A stretch of 64,000 bases of DNA from the NCBI GenBank assembly GCA_013177995.1, contig JABLXN010000004.1, positions 1 through 64,000 on the forward strand, given 5' to 3'. Position numbers and translations under genes: made by a program. The notes beneath the pieces were generated by a model. The model was given only the letters and a program-made list of their open reading frames with translations. It did not search any database and was not told the DNA's origin. Each line of letters begins with the position of its first letter. Within the stretch, counting starts at the first letter, position 1. This stretch comes from Brevinematales bacterium. Lineage in GTDB: Bacteria; Spirochaetota; Brevinematia; Brevinematales; Thermospiraceae. Shown here piece by piece: positions 44,246 through 52,421 of this stretch.

Positions 44246-45343
44246 CTATACGGAGAAACGGACAATAATCACATCACCATCCTGCATCACATAGTCTTTG
44301 CCTTCCAAGCGGATAAGCCCTTTGTCTCTGAGAGCGGCCCAGCTCCCATGTTTCACAAAGTCCTCATAAGAAACAACCTCATCTCGAATAAAACCCTTTT
44401 CCATATCGGAGTGAATCACCCCTGCGGCTTGAGGGGCTTTTGTCCCATTGGGGATGGTCCAGGCTCGTGTCTCCTTTTCTCCAGCCGTGAAAAAGGTAAT
44501 AAGCCCCAAGATTTTGTACCCTTCGACAATCAATCTTTCCAGCCCACTTTTCTCAAGCCCCAGATCCTTCAGGTACTCTTTCGCCTCAGCGGGATCAAGT
44601 TCAGAGAGTTCCTGTTCAATCTTGGCCGAAAGGGCAATGATATCTGCTTTGAGGGTATCAGCCTTGGCTTTGAGTTTGGCATAGAGCGGATTTTTTTCGT
44701 AGGTGGTGATTTCTTTTTCACTCACATTGGCCACAATCAAGAGGGGTTTCGCCGTGAGAAACTGATACGCATCCACAATTTTTTTCTCCTCTGCTGTGAG
44801 AGGAATATTCTTGATGAGTTCACCCTCCTGGATAGTGGATTTGATCCTTTCGAGAAGCTCTACCTCTTGTTGAGCCTCTTTATTGCCGGCTTTGGCCATC
44901 TTGGTTCGTTTGGCCAAAATATTTTCTATCGTTTCAAGGTCTTTGAAGATGAGTTCCATATTGATAATCTCAAGGTCTCGAATAGGGTCCACCTCCCCAA
45001 TATGGATGACATCCTTGTCCTCAAACAAACGAACTACCTGGACAATAGCATCCACCTCTCGAATATGAGAGAGAAACTGGTTTCCAAGCCCTTCTCCCTG
45101 GCTGGCACCCTTCACCAGCCCCGCAATATCCACAAATTGGACTGTGGTAGGGGTAACCTTTTTGGCCTCCACGAGCTTAGCCAAGGTATCCAGTCTTTCA
45201 TCCGGGACGGCAACAATTCCCACATTGGGATCAATGGTACAGAAGGGATAGTTAGAACTGGCCACTCCCGCCCGGGTGAGGGCATTGAAAAGGGTGGATT
45301 TTCCCACATTGGGAAGCCCCACAATTCCACAGCTAAAGCCCAT
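44246..45343 (-). CDS. ychF: Ribosome-binding ATPase/GTPase YchF
   Basis: A universally conserved OBG-family P-loop NTPase that prefers ATP. The 365 residues have G1 GLPNVGKSTLFNAL, the YchF-specific SSNYPFCTIDPN, and G3 DIAGLVKGASQGEGLGNQFL. The C-terminal TGS domain ends EGKDYVMQDGDVIIVRF. Length is normal. AAGGAGAGAA precedes ATG 45343. It lies 34 bases after the transglutaminase/TPR gene and is followed at once by pif1. Confidence 0.97.
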   Translation of the reverse strand: MGFSCGIVGLPNVGKSTLFNALTRAGVASSNYPFCTIDPNVGIVAVPDERLDTLAKLVEAKKVTPTTVQFVDIAGLVKGASQGEGLGNQFLSHIREVDAIVQVVRLFEDKDVIHIGEVDPIRDLEIINMELIFKDLETIENILAKRTKMAKAGNKEAQQEVELLERIKSTIQEGELIKNIPLTAEEKKIVDAYQFLTAKPLLIVANVSEKEITTYEKNPLYAKLKAKADTLKADIIALSAKIEQELSELDPAEAKEYLKDLGLEKSGLERLIVEGYKILGLITFFTAGEKETRAWTIPNGTKAPQAAGVIHSDMEKGFIRDEVVSYEDFVKHGSWAALRDKGLIRLEGKDYVMQDGDVIIVRFSV

Positions 45344-45377
45344 GCTTCTCTCCTTGTCTTTTTTTTATCCTTTTGTT

Positions 45378-46970
45378 TTATCTCCCAAGCTTTCGCTTCG
45401 CATAATCTCTATAATACTGAAGTTGCTTGTCGTTGGGGTACTGAGTGAGTGCTTCTTCAGCATACTCAAGAACAGACTTCCAGTCTTCTTTGTTCACATA
45501 TTCTTCAACAAGGCTTCGGTAAGTCACAAGAATAGCCCTGTCAATCTCCCAGTTATCCTTATCATACTGCAGGGCCTCTTTGTACCAGTTCAACTTCTCC
45601 CGTTGAGAAGAAGAACTATTCCCCCGCATAATATAAAGGGCAGCAAGGTTTTTTCGTAAAACGGAAGAGGTGGGAAGGAATTGAATCCCTCGCTGAAGAA
45701 TCTCCACAGCCCTCTGCCACAAACCCGCCTCTTTATAGGCAAACGCAATACTATTATAATATTCAGCAAGAGAAATATCTCTTTCTATACCTGTTAAATC
45801 CTGATACCATTGAAGCACAAGATTTTCGTCCTTGGGATACAGCTTCCATTCACTGATGAGTTTCTTGACAAGAGAATCCATCCCAAAGCCTGACACCTTT
45901 TTGTACCAGCTTCGCTCGCCAAAATCTTTTTTGACGTCCTGAAGAGTTGTCCAGGCCTCTTCATAGGCATTGGTCTGGATAAGTCGATAGAGAAGCTCCT
46001 GATACACAGAGGCGATAAGTTCTTCTCTTTCCATCAAGATGGGGCGATATTTCCCAATATTCTGTCTAGCCTCCACAAAACGCCCATCCTTGAGCATCCC
46101 TAAGATGGTATTATACACAAAAAACTGATAGTTATTACTGAGAATAAGGCTCTCAGGAAAGATTCGTATCCCCTCCTCTAATACTGCCATGGCGTCATTG
46201 GTAACACCTCGATTCCAGAGAAAAGAAGAATACTCCTGATAGGCGGCAATCCCATTGGTACGAACAAAGGGGATAGTGTTATCCAGTTCCATAGCCCTCA
46301 AAGCCAACTGAAAAGCATTGGATATGTCCCTTCTCCGTACCTGCATATAGACTTCGTTGGCATACCAGAGGGCGTACCACTGAATGAGATTGGTAATCAC
46401 CGCTCTTGGCACCCGCTCATCAGTAAAAGAAGTGAGTCTCACAAAGTCCTGCTGGGCTTGGGTCTTTTGTCGGAAGTTATAGCCAAGGGGAGTAGTGGCC
46501 TCTACTTCCACCCACTGATTGTTGACAAATACCTCTGGTCTTGCATGTGTGGTATAGATATTTAACCTCACAGGAAACCCTAAGGCTCTTGCTGAAAGGG
46601 CGTACAGAAGCGAGGAAGATACACAATTAAACTCGCCTGTTTGGAATACCCCAGAAACCGTATTGGCCGTCTCCCGGTAACGTTTTAGAAAGCGTTCATG
46701 AAGAACAAGCAAAATCCTTTCCGCTTTTTCTGAATCACTCGTGAAATGTTGCTTCTGGAGCTCTGTGATCACACTTTGCCACTGAGAAGCATAGAAGGAA
46801 ATACTCTCCCTGTTGGTAAGCCACGCCACCGTGAGAAAGCCCTCTATGGGATCCATATTGGTGGTTTTCTCCCAGAAAGAAGCCTCAAGCGGATGAAAAT
46901 TCTCATTCCAAAAGGCACTCCTTCCCCACAAACACAGGGGAAAGAGAACAAGAAGAAGGATTTTTCTCAT
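45378..46970 (-). CDS. Exported transglutaminase-like / TPR protein
   Basis: A 530-residue exported protein (signal peptide ending LCLWG-RS). Residues about 85-190 resemble a transglutaminase-like cysteine protease core: GEFNCVSSSLLYALSARALGF with the candidate nucleophile Cys, then TTHARPEVFVNNQWVEVEAT with a candidate His. The remainder (about 200-530) is helical with TPR-like repeats, most clearly AFAYKEAGLWQRAVEILQRG and SVLEYAEEALTQYPNDKQL. This combination occurs in spirochaete envelope proteins; substrate unknown. AGGAGGG precedes ATG 46970, 8 bases after hom, so the two are probably co-transcribed although unrelated in function. Confidence 0.75.
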   Translation of the reverse strand: MRKILLLVLFPLCLWGRSAFWNENFHPLEASFWEKTTNMDPIEGFLTVAWLTNRESISFYASQWQSVITELQKQHFTSDSEKAERILLVLHERFLKRYRETANTVSGVFQTGEFNCVSSSLLYALSARALGFPVRLNIYTTHARPEVFVNNQWVEVEATTPLGYNFRQKTQAQQDFVRLTSFTDERVPRAVITNLIQWYALWYANEVYMQVRRRDISNAFQLALRAMELDNTIPFVRTNGIAAYQEYSSFLWNRGVTNDAMAVLEEGIRIFPESLILSNNYQFFVYNTILGMLKDGRFVEARQNIGKYRPILMEREELIASVYQELLYRLIQTNAYEEAWTTLQDVKKDFGERSWYKKVSGFGMDSLVKKLISEWKLYPKDENLVLQWYQDLTGIERDISLAEYYNSIAFAYKEAGLWQRAVEILQRGIQFLPTSSVLRKNLAALYIMRGNSSSSQREKLNWYKEALQYDKDNWEIDRAILVTYRSLVEEYVNKEDWKSVLEYAEEALTQYPNDKQLQYYRDYAKRKLGR

Positions 46971-46978
46971 ATACCCTC

Positions 46979-48274
46979 CTATTTTTCCCTCCCATCGAGG
47001 ATACGAATCATCACCACCCTATCCCTCACAAAAGAAAGCCGAGAAATCTCCTCAAGGGCAAGTCGCATCTTCTTCTCCGAGGCTTCGTGGGTTGTCATAA
47101 TCAGAGGCACGTATTCATTTTCACTCTGTTCCGGTTGAAGAACCGAAGCAATGCTGATACCATATTCCCCAAAGATACTGGCAATCTTAGCGAGTACCCC
47201 CATCTGATCAAGGACATGAAAACGAAGATAATAGCGACAAAAAACCTCATCGATGGGTTTTACCTCCAGTTTTTGATACGCCCGGAAGAGTTCAAATGAC
47301 TTTGATTCAAGATGTTCGGCAATAGCCATCACATCAGCCACAACCGCGGTTGCCGTGGGATGAGAACCAGCCCCTTTCCCATAGTACATAGAGGTACCCA
47401 AGTATCTCCCCTCCACCAGAATCGCATTGTACTCATGATGAACAAAAGCCAACTGATTGTCCTGGGGAACAAGGGTTGGGTGAACCCGAAGTTCGAGCCG
47501 ATTGTCTTTGTCTCTTTTGGCAATCGCCAACAGTTTGATCACATATCCCATCTTCTCCGCATGGAGAATATCCTCAAGAGCGATGTGTTCTATCCCCTCA
47601 TAATAGACCTGAGAAAACTCAACCTCAGTGTGAAAGGCCAAAGAAGCCAAAATAGCCAACTTGTGGGCGGCATCGTCTCCATTCAGGTCAAGGGTGGGAT
47701 CAGCTTCGGCAAAACCCTTCTTTTGAGCCTCTCGCAAAGCCTCATCTAAGGAACGATGAGAGAGAGACATCTGGGTGAGGATATAGTTCGTGGTGCCATT
47801 GACAATCGCATAGATCCCTTCGATGATGTCGCCTACAAGGGAGTGGGTAATGGTCCGGAGGATAGGAATTCCTCCTCCGACACTGGCTTCAAAAGCAAGG
47901 CTTTTTTTCATCTGTTTGGCAAGGGAAAAAAGATCCTTTCCCCTCTCAGCAAGAAGAGCCTTGTTGGCTGTGACCACATGCTTCCCTGCTTTGAGAGCCT
48001 CTTCTACGAGGGTATAAGCAAAGGTCTTGCCTCCCACCAGTTCTATCACAATATCTACCTTTGGATCAGACAAAGCCTCTCTATAGTCCGTGGTCAACTT
48101 TGCTTTTTCCACCTTTACCGGCCTGGGAGTCGTGATATCCTTGTCCACCACCCAGCGAAGCTCAGGAGAGATACCTGTACGCTTTTCTATTGTCTTTTCG
48201 AGTGTTTGAAGGATCTCTACCACCCCTGAACCAATCGTCCCAAATCCTACCAAGGCAATACCAACCGTTTTCAC
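46979..48274 (-). CDS. hom: Homoserine dehydrogenase
   Basis: Reduces aspartate semialdehyde to homoserine, the branch point to methionine and threonine, and so supplies MetX (19434-20585). The 431-residue protein has the NAD(P) loop GIALVGFGTIGSGV, then VVTANKALLAERG, EASVGGGIPILRTI and NGTTNYILTQM, with the substrate-binding region DLNGDDAAHKLAILA. A C-terminal ACT domain (about 350-431, HVLDQMGVLAKIASIFGEYGISI) indicates amino-acid feedback, usually by threonine. GTG 48274 is the start: GGAGGAG sits 4-5 bases upstream, and the longer frame would run over the promoter. The promoter is at 48306-48334. Confidence 0.95.
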   Translation of the reverse strand: MKTVGIALVGFGTIGSGVVEILQTLEKTIEKRTGISPELRWVVDKDITTPRPVKVEKAKLTTDYREALSDPKVDIVIELVGGKTFAYTLVEEALKAGKHVVTANKALLAERGKDLFSLAKQMKKSLAFEASVGGGIPILRTITHSLVGDIIEGIYAIVNGTTNYILTQMSLSHRSLDEALREAQKKGFAEADPTLDLNGDDAAHKLAILASLAFHTEVEFSQVYYEGIEHIALEDILHAEKMGYVIKLLAIAKRDKDNRLELRVHPTLVPQDNQLAFVHHEYNAILVEGRYLGTSMYYGKGAGSHPTATAVVADVMAIAEHLESKSFELFRAYQKLEVKPIDEVFCRYYLRFHVLDQMGVLAKIASIFGEYGISIASVLQPEQSENEYVPLIMTTHEASEKKMRLALEEISRLSFVRDRVVMIRILDGREK

Positions 48275-48305
48275 CGCTCTCCTCCATGTGTATGCGTGAG
48301 TGTAT

Positions 48306-48334
48306 ATTATAGCCACAGAAAGAAATTTTTGCAA
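48306..48334 (-). promoter_or_regulatory. Sigma70 promoter of hom
   Basis: TTGCAA (48334-48329), 17-base spacer and perfect TATAAT (48311-48306), about 30 bases before the GTG start of hom. Confidence 0.75.
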
Positions 48335-48365
48335 AAAATAAGAAAGACAAGACCTCTATTGGAGC

Positions 48366-49367
48366 TTACAACACCTGAAGTTTTGCCTTGATATTCCCGT
48401 TTTTGTGAAGGAGTTGAAGGATTTTGACAATATCCTGAGAAGACATCCCGAGTTGATTGAGGCCATTCACCAGTTCCTGAACCGTGGTGGAAGAAGGGAG
48501 AATTTTGGCTGTCTGTTTCTGCGAGGTTGAAGGCATTCCCCAGGAGGGAGAAGCACCCCCAATCGCAATTTGCGACCCCTGATAGACAATAGCCGCTTCG
48601 GTAACCACAATATTTCCCCCTGCGACAACCATCCCTGTTTTGCTATCAATGGTGATACTTGGGACCTGTGGGACATCAACACGAGTGGAAAGAAGCCTTC
48701 CAAGCCATTGAGCCGGTTGTTGATCCTCAGGAATCTTGATTCGAATAGTATAATTTTCTATGGTGTATTCCACCCCTCCAAAAGAGGTCTGAAGTGTCCG
48801 TTCAATAGCCACAAAGGCATCAAAAGAATAATTGGGATCTAAATGAAGAACAACCGTATTATTCTCTTGAAGCCACGTTTGTGGGATGGGCTTCTGAAGA
48901 ATACCCCCTTGAGGAATAGTTCCAGAAACACTCTTGGAAGAGGTATCAACCGTCAGCTTTCCACTGGCAACGGCGTAGATCTCATTGTCTCCACCCACAA
49001 GAGGGGTAACCACCAGTTCTCCTCCCTCAAGGGATTTTGCATCAAAGACAGAAGCCACACGAACATCCAAACAATTTCCGGCCTGGGCAAAAGGAGGAAC
49101 ATCAGCGACGACCATCACCACAGCAGCATTCTTGGGCTTGAACTTGTCCATATTCGCCTGAATCCCAAAATGGTGGGCAATACGGGCCAAAAACTCCTTT
49201 GTCTGCGAACCACCTTCACTATCTCCTGTGCCTTTCAATCCAACCACAATACCATAACCTATGAGAGGATTGAAAGAAAGACCTTCCACACTCACGATAT
49301 ATTTCATTTCTATAGGTTCAGCCCAGAGAAATCCCGCTAAAAACAGAAAAACGATCCCTTTCTTCAT
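48366..49367 (-). CDS. flgI: Flagellar P-ring protein FlgI
   Basis: A 333-residue exported protein (signal peptide ending AGFLWA-EP) with the FlgI signatures NPLIGYGIVVGLKGTGDS, KNAAVVMVVADVPPFAQAG, GGELVVTPL and GMVVAGGNIVV near the C-terminus. In typical Gram-negatives it forms the periplasmic P ring around the flagellar rod; spirochaetes that keep flgI have periplasmic flagella in which such a ring is not obvious. The start overlaps the FlgA-like gene (ATGA at 49364-49367). FlgH, FlgG and FlgJ genes, the usual neighbours, are not seen. Confidence 0.95.
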   Translation of the reverse strand: MKKGIVFLFLAGFLWAEPIEMKYIVSVEGLSFNPLIGYGIVVGLKGTGDSEGGSQTKEFLARIAHHFGIQANMDKFKPKNAAVVMVVADVPPFAQAGNCLDVRVASVFDAKSLEGGELVVTPLVGGDNEIYAVASGKLTVDTSSKSVSGTIPQGGILQKPIPQTWLQENNTVVLHLDPNYSFDAFVAIERTLQTSFGGVEYTIENYTIRIKIPEDQQPAQWLGRLLSTRVDVPQVPSITIDSKTGMVVAGGNIVVTEAAIVYQGSQIAIGGASPSWGMPSTSQKQTAKILPSSTTVQELVNGLNQLGMSSQDIVKILQLLHKNGNIKAKLQVL

Positions 49368-50071
49368 AAACCCTCTATCTCTTCTCTTTTGAGCCTTAGA
49401 ATTCGGCTATTTATTTTATTTTCGACCAAAATAACCTCTGATTGAGGGGAAGAGATCAACCGAACAGGGATTCGGATAGAAACCCCTTTCCCTCGATAGG
49501 TGAGAAAACCCTCTTTCTCCCCTATTCTTTCAAAACCGTACACCGGCAAAAAAGACGAAGAGACAGGAAAGACCTGACGAACAGGCACAAAAAAGGATTG
49601 CACCCTCCACGAATGAGGCAGATACACCCGACAGGTGAGATATATTCCCTTCTCTTCTCTGTTTTCAGAGAGAACCTCAAAACGTTCCGGCAGATCCACA
49701 CTTTCCCATGTTGTTCCCGGATAGGCCTGGAAAAGCTGAGTGTACCACTCCTCTGGCGTGAGAAGACGAATCCCACGGAAAACAACCACTTCCTTGCCCA
49801 CTAACACAAAATCCCCAAAACCCAACTGCTTCATCACCTGCCCCACCTCAGAAGCATTATAAGAAGACTTTTTTGAGTCCAAAAGCGTATTGGTGGGAAG
49901 TTTTTCCTGAATCAGGTCCTGAAGAGAAACCATATCGTTTGAAGAAAGCACATAGGGACGAAGTGTAAACGTTGTAGCCATAGCTACTTCTATGAAACTC
50001 ACGAAAGAAAGCCCCACCAGAACCAGAAGCCTTTTTCGTAGAAAAAAAGCCGTTTTTCTCCACATCTTCAT
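49364..50071 (-). CDS. FlgA-like P-ring assembly protein (divergent)
   Basis: A 235-residue exported protein (hydrophobic segment about 13-32). Sequence similarity to FlgA is weak by eye: a central part with LLTPEEWYTQLFQ and a C-terminal part SEVILVENKINSRILRLKREEI, which resembles the SAF-like VxVxNxxSxKxI end of FlgA. The position directly in front of flgI with a 4-base overlap is the main support. ATG 50071 has no ribosome site; a sigma28-like promoter at 50079-50105 would start transcription at or next to this codon, and a second ATG lies at 50065. It is divergent from the glutaredoxin gene. Confidence 0.6.
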   Translation of the reverse strand: MKMWRKTAFFLRKRLLVLVGLSFVSFIEVAMATTFTLRPYVLSSNDMVSLQDLIQEKLPTNTLLDSKKSSYNASEVGQVMKQLGFGDFVLVGKEVVVFRGIRLLTPEEWYTQLFQAYPGTTWESVDLPERFEVLSENREEKGIYLTCRVYLPHSWRVQSFFVPVRQVFPVSSSFLPVYGFERIGEKEGFLTYRGKGVSIRIPVRLISSPQSEVILVENKINSRILRLKREEIEGL

Positions 50072-50078
50072 AGTAAAA

Positions 50079-50105
50079 ATATCGGTAGATCCACAAAAAA
50101 CTGAA
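50079..50105 (-). promoter_or_regulatory. Sigma28 (FliA)-like promoter of flgA-flgI
   Basis: On the minus strand TTCAGTTT (50105-50098), exactly 11 bases, then ACCGATAT (50086-50079). Compared with the sigma28 consensus TAAAGTTT-N11-GCCGATAA, 12 of 16 bases agree with exact spacing. No sigma70-type pair with good spacing is seen for these genes. Confidence 0.5.
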
Positions 50106-50148
50106 GAAAGACCTGACCAAGAAAGAGAAGCAGCTTTTTCATTTTTGC

Positions 50149-50177
50149 TTGACGATTTTTCTTCTCATGAATATATT
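50149..50177 (+). promoter_or_regulatory. Sigma70 promoter of the glutaredoxin-like gene
   Basis: TTGACG (50149-50154), 17-base spacer and TATATT (50172-50177), about 30 bases before ATG 50207. Confidence 0.65.
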
Positions 50178-50206
50178 ATAATAAAATAATATGATAAGGA
50201 GTTCTT

Positions 50207-50446
50207 ATGGAACCGAAAATTGTGATTTTCACCACCCCGACCTGTGTGTTCTGCCGCAAGGCCAAGGAATACTTCCAGAGCAAGCGTCTCAAATTCAAAG
50301 AGGTCGATGTTTCTCGTGATCCAGCGGCTGCTCAGGATATGGTGAGACGATCAGGACAAATGGGTGTTCCGGTTATTCTCATCAATAACCATGTGGTGGT
50401 TGGCTTTGATGTAGGCAAGATTGAAAGACTTTTGTCTATTCATTAG
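50207..50446 (+). CDS. Glutaredoxin-like thiol-disulfide protein
   Basis: A 79-residue thioredoxin-fold protein. The active site TPTCVFCRKA (C-x-x-C at about residues 13-16), the cis-proline motif GVPVILINN near 54, and VGFD are those of the NrdH/YruB-like short glutaredoxins. No signal peptide, so cytoplasmic. AAGGAG precedes ATG 50207. The electron donor cannot be told; no ribonucleotide reductase or thioredoxin reductase is adjacent. It may be monocistronic, as a large hairpin lies at 50459-50508. Confidence 0.9.
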   Translation: MEPKIVIFTTPTCVFCRKAKEYFQSKRLKFKEVDVSRDPAAAQDMVRRSGQMGVPVILINNHVVVGFDVGKIERLLSIH

Positions 50447-50458
50447 TGGATAACTCAA

Positions 50459-50508
50459 GCCCCTTTCTCTTTTTTCCGAAAATAAAAAGAGAAACAGGAG
50501 AAAGGGGC
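50459..50508 (+). promoter_or_regulatory. Long hairpin covering the ribosome site of the next gene
   Basis: Perfect 11-base arms GCCCCTTTCTC (50459-50469) and GAGAAAGGGGC (50498-50508). A second, overlapping pairing TCTCTTTTT / AAAAAGAGA (50466-50474 with 50484-50492) would compete with it. The right arm contains the only purine-rich ribosome-site candidate of the gene at 50513. It may act as a partial terminator after the glutaredoxin gene, a translational switch, or both. Confidence 0.5.
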
Positions 50509-50512
50509 ATAC

Positions 50513-50917
50513 ATGAAGCGTGCGATCGTCTATCTCGTTGTGAATGCTATAGCCATTGTCATTGTGATGAATTTCTTTTTTGGAAACGGCGGAGTAAGTG
50601 ATCTTATTACCGAAAAACACCATCTTGCCACCGTCCAGCTCCAGACAAAAGAAAAAGAGCTTGCCCTCCTCTCCCAGAATTCAGACCTTCTTTCGGAAAA
50701 ATCAAGCAAAAATATAGACGAATATTTAGTGAAACACGGTTATAAGCCTGAGAATACCCTGATCTTTCGTTTTGTTTCCCCTCCCTCCCCTCAAGAAAAG
50801 CCCTACTCGACTCATCTCATCACAAGGCTGTATCTTGTGTGCGGGATTCTCATTCTTTCACTTTTCGTGGGGGAAACCTGTCTTTATCTTTTAGCAAAAG
50901 GAGCGTTTCGCCTATGA
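50513..50917 (+). CDS. Small membrane protein with two helices and a coiled-coil middle
   Basis: A 134-residue protein of unknown function. An N-terminal transmembrane helix (residues 4-23), a coiled-coil-like stretch (EKHHLATVQLQTKEKELALLS), a short globular part and a second helix (about 105-128) are visible. The first half recalls FtsB/DivIC-type division proteins, but the second helix does not fit and I do not assign it. Its stop overlaps the aroK start (ATGA at 50914-50917), so it is translationally coupled to aroK. The start codon lies 5 bases after the hairpin at 50459-50508. Confidence 0.65.
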   Translation: MKRAIVYLVVNAIAIVIVMNFFFGNGGVSDLITEKHHLATVQLQTKEKELALLSQNSDLLSEKSSKNIDEYLVKHGYKPENTLIFRFVSPPSPQEKPYSTHLITRLYLVCGILILSLFVGETCLYLLAKGAFRL

Positions 50918-51447
50918 AAATTGTGCTTGTTGGCTATCGTGGAAGTGGAAAGACGACTTTGGGGAAACATTTGGCCTCCTCTCTTTGTATCCCTTTTGTG
51001 GATACCGACCATGTAGTGGAAAGCAAGGCGGGCATGAGCATCCCGGAAATCTTTCAAAAAGAGGGGGAATCAGGCTTTCGACTCAGAGAAACCCTTGCCC
51101 TCAAGGAGGCGCTTCTTTTGGATAATGCGGTTATTGCTACAGGAGGAGGGATTGTTCTCAGACCGGAAAATCGTCTTCTCATCCGTACGGCTGATCTTGT
51201 GGTATACCTCGCCGCCCCGGTCTCTGTACTGGTAGAACGTATCCGGGGAGACACCAACCGTCCTCCCCTCACCCATCTGCCACTTGAAGAAGAGGTGATG
51301 AGTACCCTGAAAGAGCGTCTTCCCCTCTATGAAGAGGTAGCCGATCTCTCTCTTGATACCCACCTCTATAGCATTGAGGAAGCTACCCGTGAAATACTCA
51401 AACGCCTCAAAAAGGAAGAACCATGCAGCGAACCTTTGTGTTCCTAA
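50914..51447 (+). CDS. aroK: Shikimate kinase
   Basis: Phosphorylates shikimate in the aromatic amino-acid pathway. The 177 residues have Walker A GYRGSGKTTLG, the shikimate-binding DTDHVVESKAGMSIPEIF and ESGFRLRE (Asp 32 and Arg 56 region), GGGIVLRPEN, and the lid arginine in RPPLTHLP. Length is normal. ATG 50914 overlaps the previous stop and follows AAAAGGAG. The end overlaps the next gene by 25 bases. No other aro gene is in the window. Confidence 0.94.
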   Translation: MKIVLVGYRGSGKTTLGKHLASSLCIPFVDTDHVVESKAGMSIPEIFQKEGESGFRLRETLALKEALLLDNAVIATGGGIVLRPENRLLIRTADLVVYLAAPVSVLVERIRGDTNRPPLTHLPLEEEVMSTLKERLPLYEEVADLSLDTHLYSIEEATREILKRLKKEEPCSEPLCS

Positions 51448-52421
51448 CAAAGATTCTGCTCCTCTTTGTTCTGATATGGATGGTGTTTTTCGGGGTGGTG
51501 ATAGTCACCACAGAATTTCATGTAGAAAGCGGTATCTCAGAATATGGACTTTTCCTCTGGCACAAAAATGCTTATGAGAAGATCCGTGGGTTTGTTCTGA
51601 ACGACACCGAGGACAAAGCCATCAAGCAAAAGATTCAGGCTTCTTTTTCGCTCCTTGAAGAAGAGAAAAACGCCTTTTTCTCTCAAATAGAAAACTTCAA
51701 ACAGGACAAAAACCTCTATGATGCCATTTTTTTCTATGTTGTTTCTGGAAGTCTTCCCTCCCTTCGAAGTATCATAGATACCTACTGGCAAGATGATCCC
51801 TTCTTTGTCGAATGTTATGTGGTAGGAGAAAGCGGGGACTTACTCTACAAGTATGGAGGATATACCCTTTCCCCTCAAAAGGTGCCTTCTCAGCAAATTT
51901 ACACCTTTCAAAGGGACGATACCCTCATTGACTGTATCCTCAACTGGAGAGATGAAACGTTTGAAAAGGAGCTTCAATTTCACTTTCTCTTTCGCGAAGA
52001 CAAATTCTTTTCCTGGATTCAAAAGAGTTCTTTTCCTCTGATACTCCAGCTTGGGGAGACCTTCTTCAAAACGGCGAAGGTTCCAAGAGTCAATTCCCTT
52101 GACGAACTCTCCCAGAATACCCATTATGGCTCCTACGCCCTCTACCGTTTTCCTCTCATATGGAAAAACGTCGAAATCGGAACCGCTTTCTATTTTGTGA
52201 AAAGATATGGGATTGGCTGGTTTTTTGTTTTCTTAGTGAGATTGATTCTCGTCGTCGGAGTTTTTGGTGGTATGGTGGGCTTTTTCTTCTGGGTGGATCA
52301 TATGATGAACAAGATGCTTTCCTATCAAAAGAAAAGGGAACAACCAGAGAATGAACTTGACGAACAAAATATCCAGTGGATAGAGGAATTCCTTGCCAAT
52401 CAAAGAGAGGAAAAGAAATGA
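51423..52421 (+). CDS. Uncharacterised protein with two membrane helices and a periplasmic domain
   Basis: A 332-residue protein. An N-terminal helix (residues 8-30), a periplasmic domain of about 230 residues, a second helix (about 268-292) and a short acidic cytoplasmic tail (QPENELDEQNIQWIEEF) give the topology of a sensor or receptor with no output domain. I do not recognise a family. GGAAG precedes ATG 51423, which lies inside the end of aroK. The stop overlaps the next start (ATGA at 52418-52421), coupling it to the secreted protein that follows; the two may act together. Confidence 0.6.
   Translation: MQRTFVFLTKILLLFVLIWMVFFGVVIVTTEFHVESGISEYGLFLWHKNAYEKIRGFVLNDTEDKAIKQKIQASFSLLEEEKNAFFSQIENFKQDKNLYDAIFFYVVSGSLPSLRSIIDTYWQDDPFFVECYVVGESGDLLYKYGGYTLSPQKVPSQQIYTFQRDDTLIDCILNWRDETFEKELQFHFLFREDKFFSWIQKSSFPLILQLGETFFKTAKVPRVNSLDELSQNTHYGSYALYRFPLIWKNVEIGTAFYFVKRYGIGWFFVFLVRLILVVGVFGGMVGFFFWVDHMMNKMLSYQKKREQPENELDEQNIQWIEEFLANQREEKK

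Noticed and set aside
44225-45448. Plus-strand frame of 407 codons opposite ychF
   Set aside because: Shadow of a universally conserved gene; the long open frame follows from codon bias.
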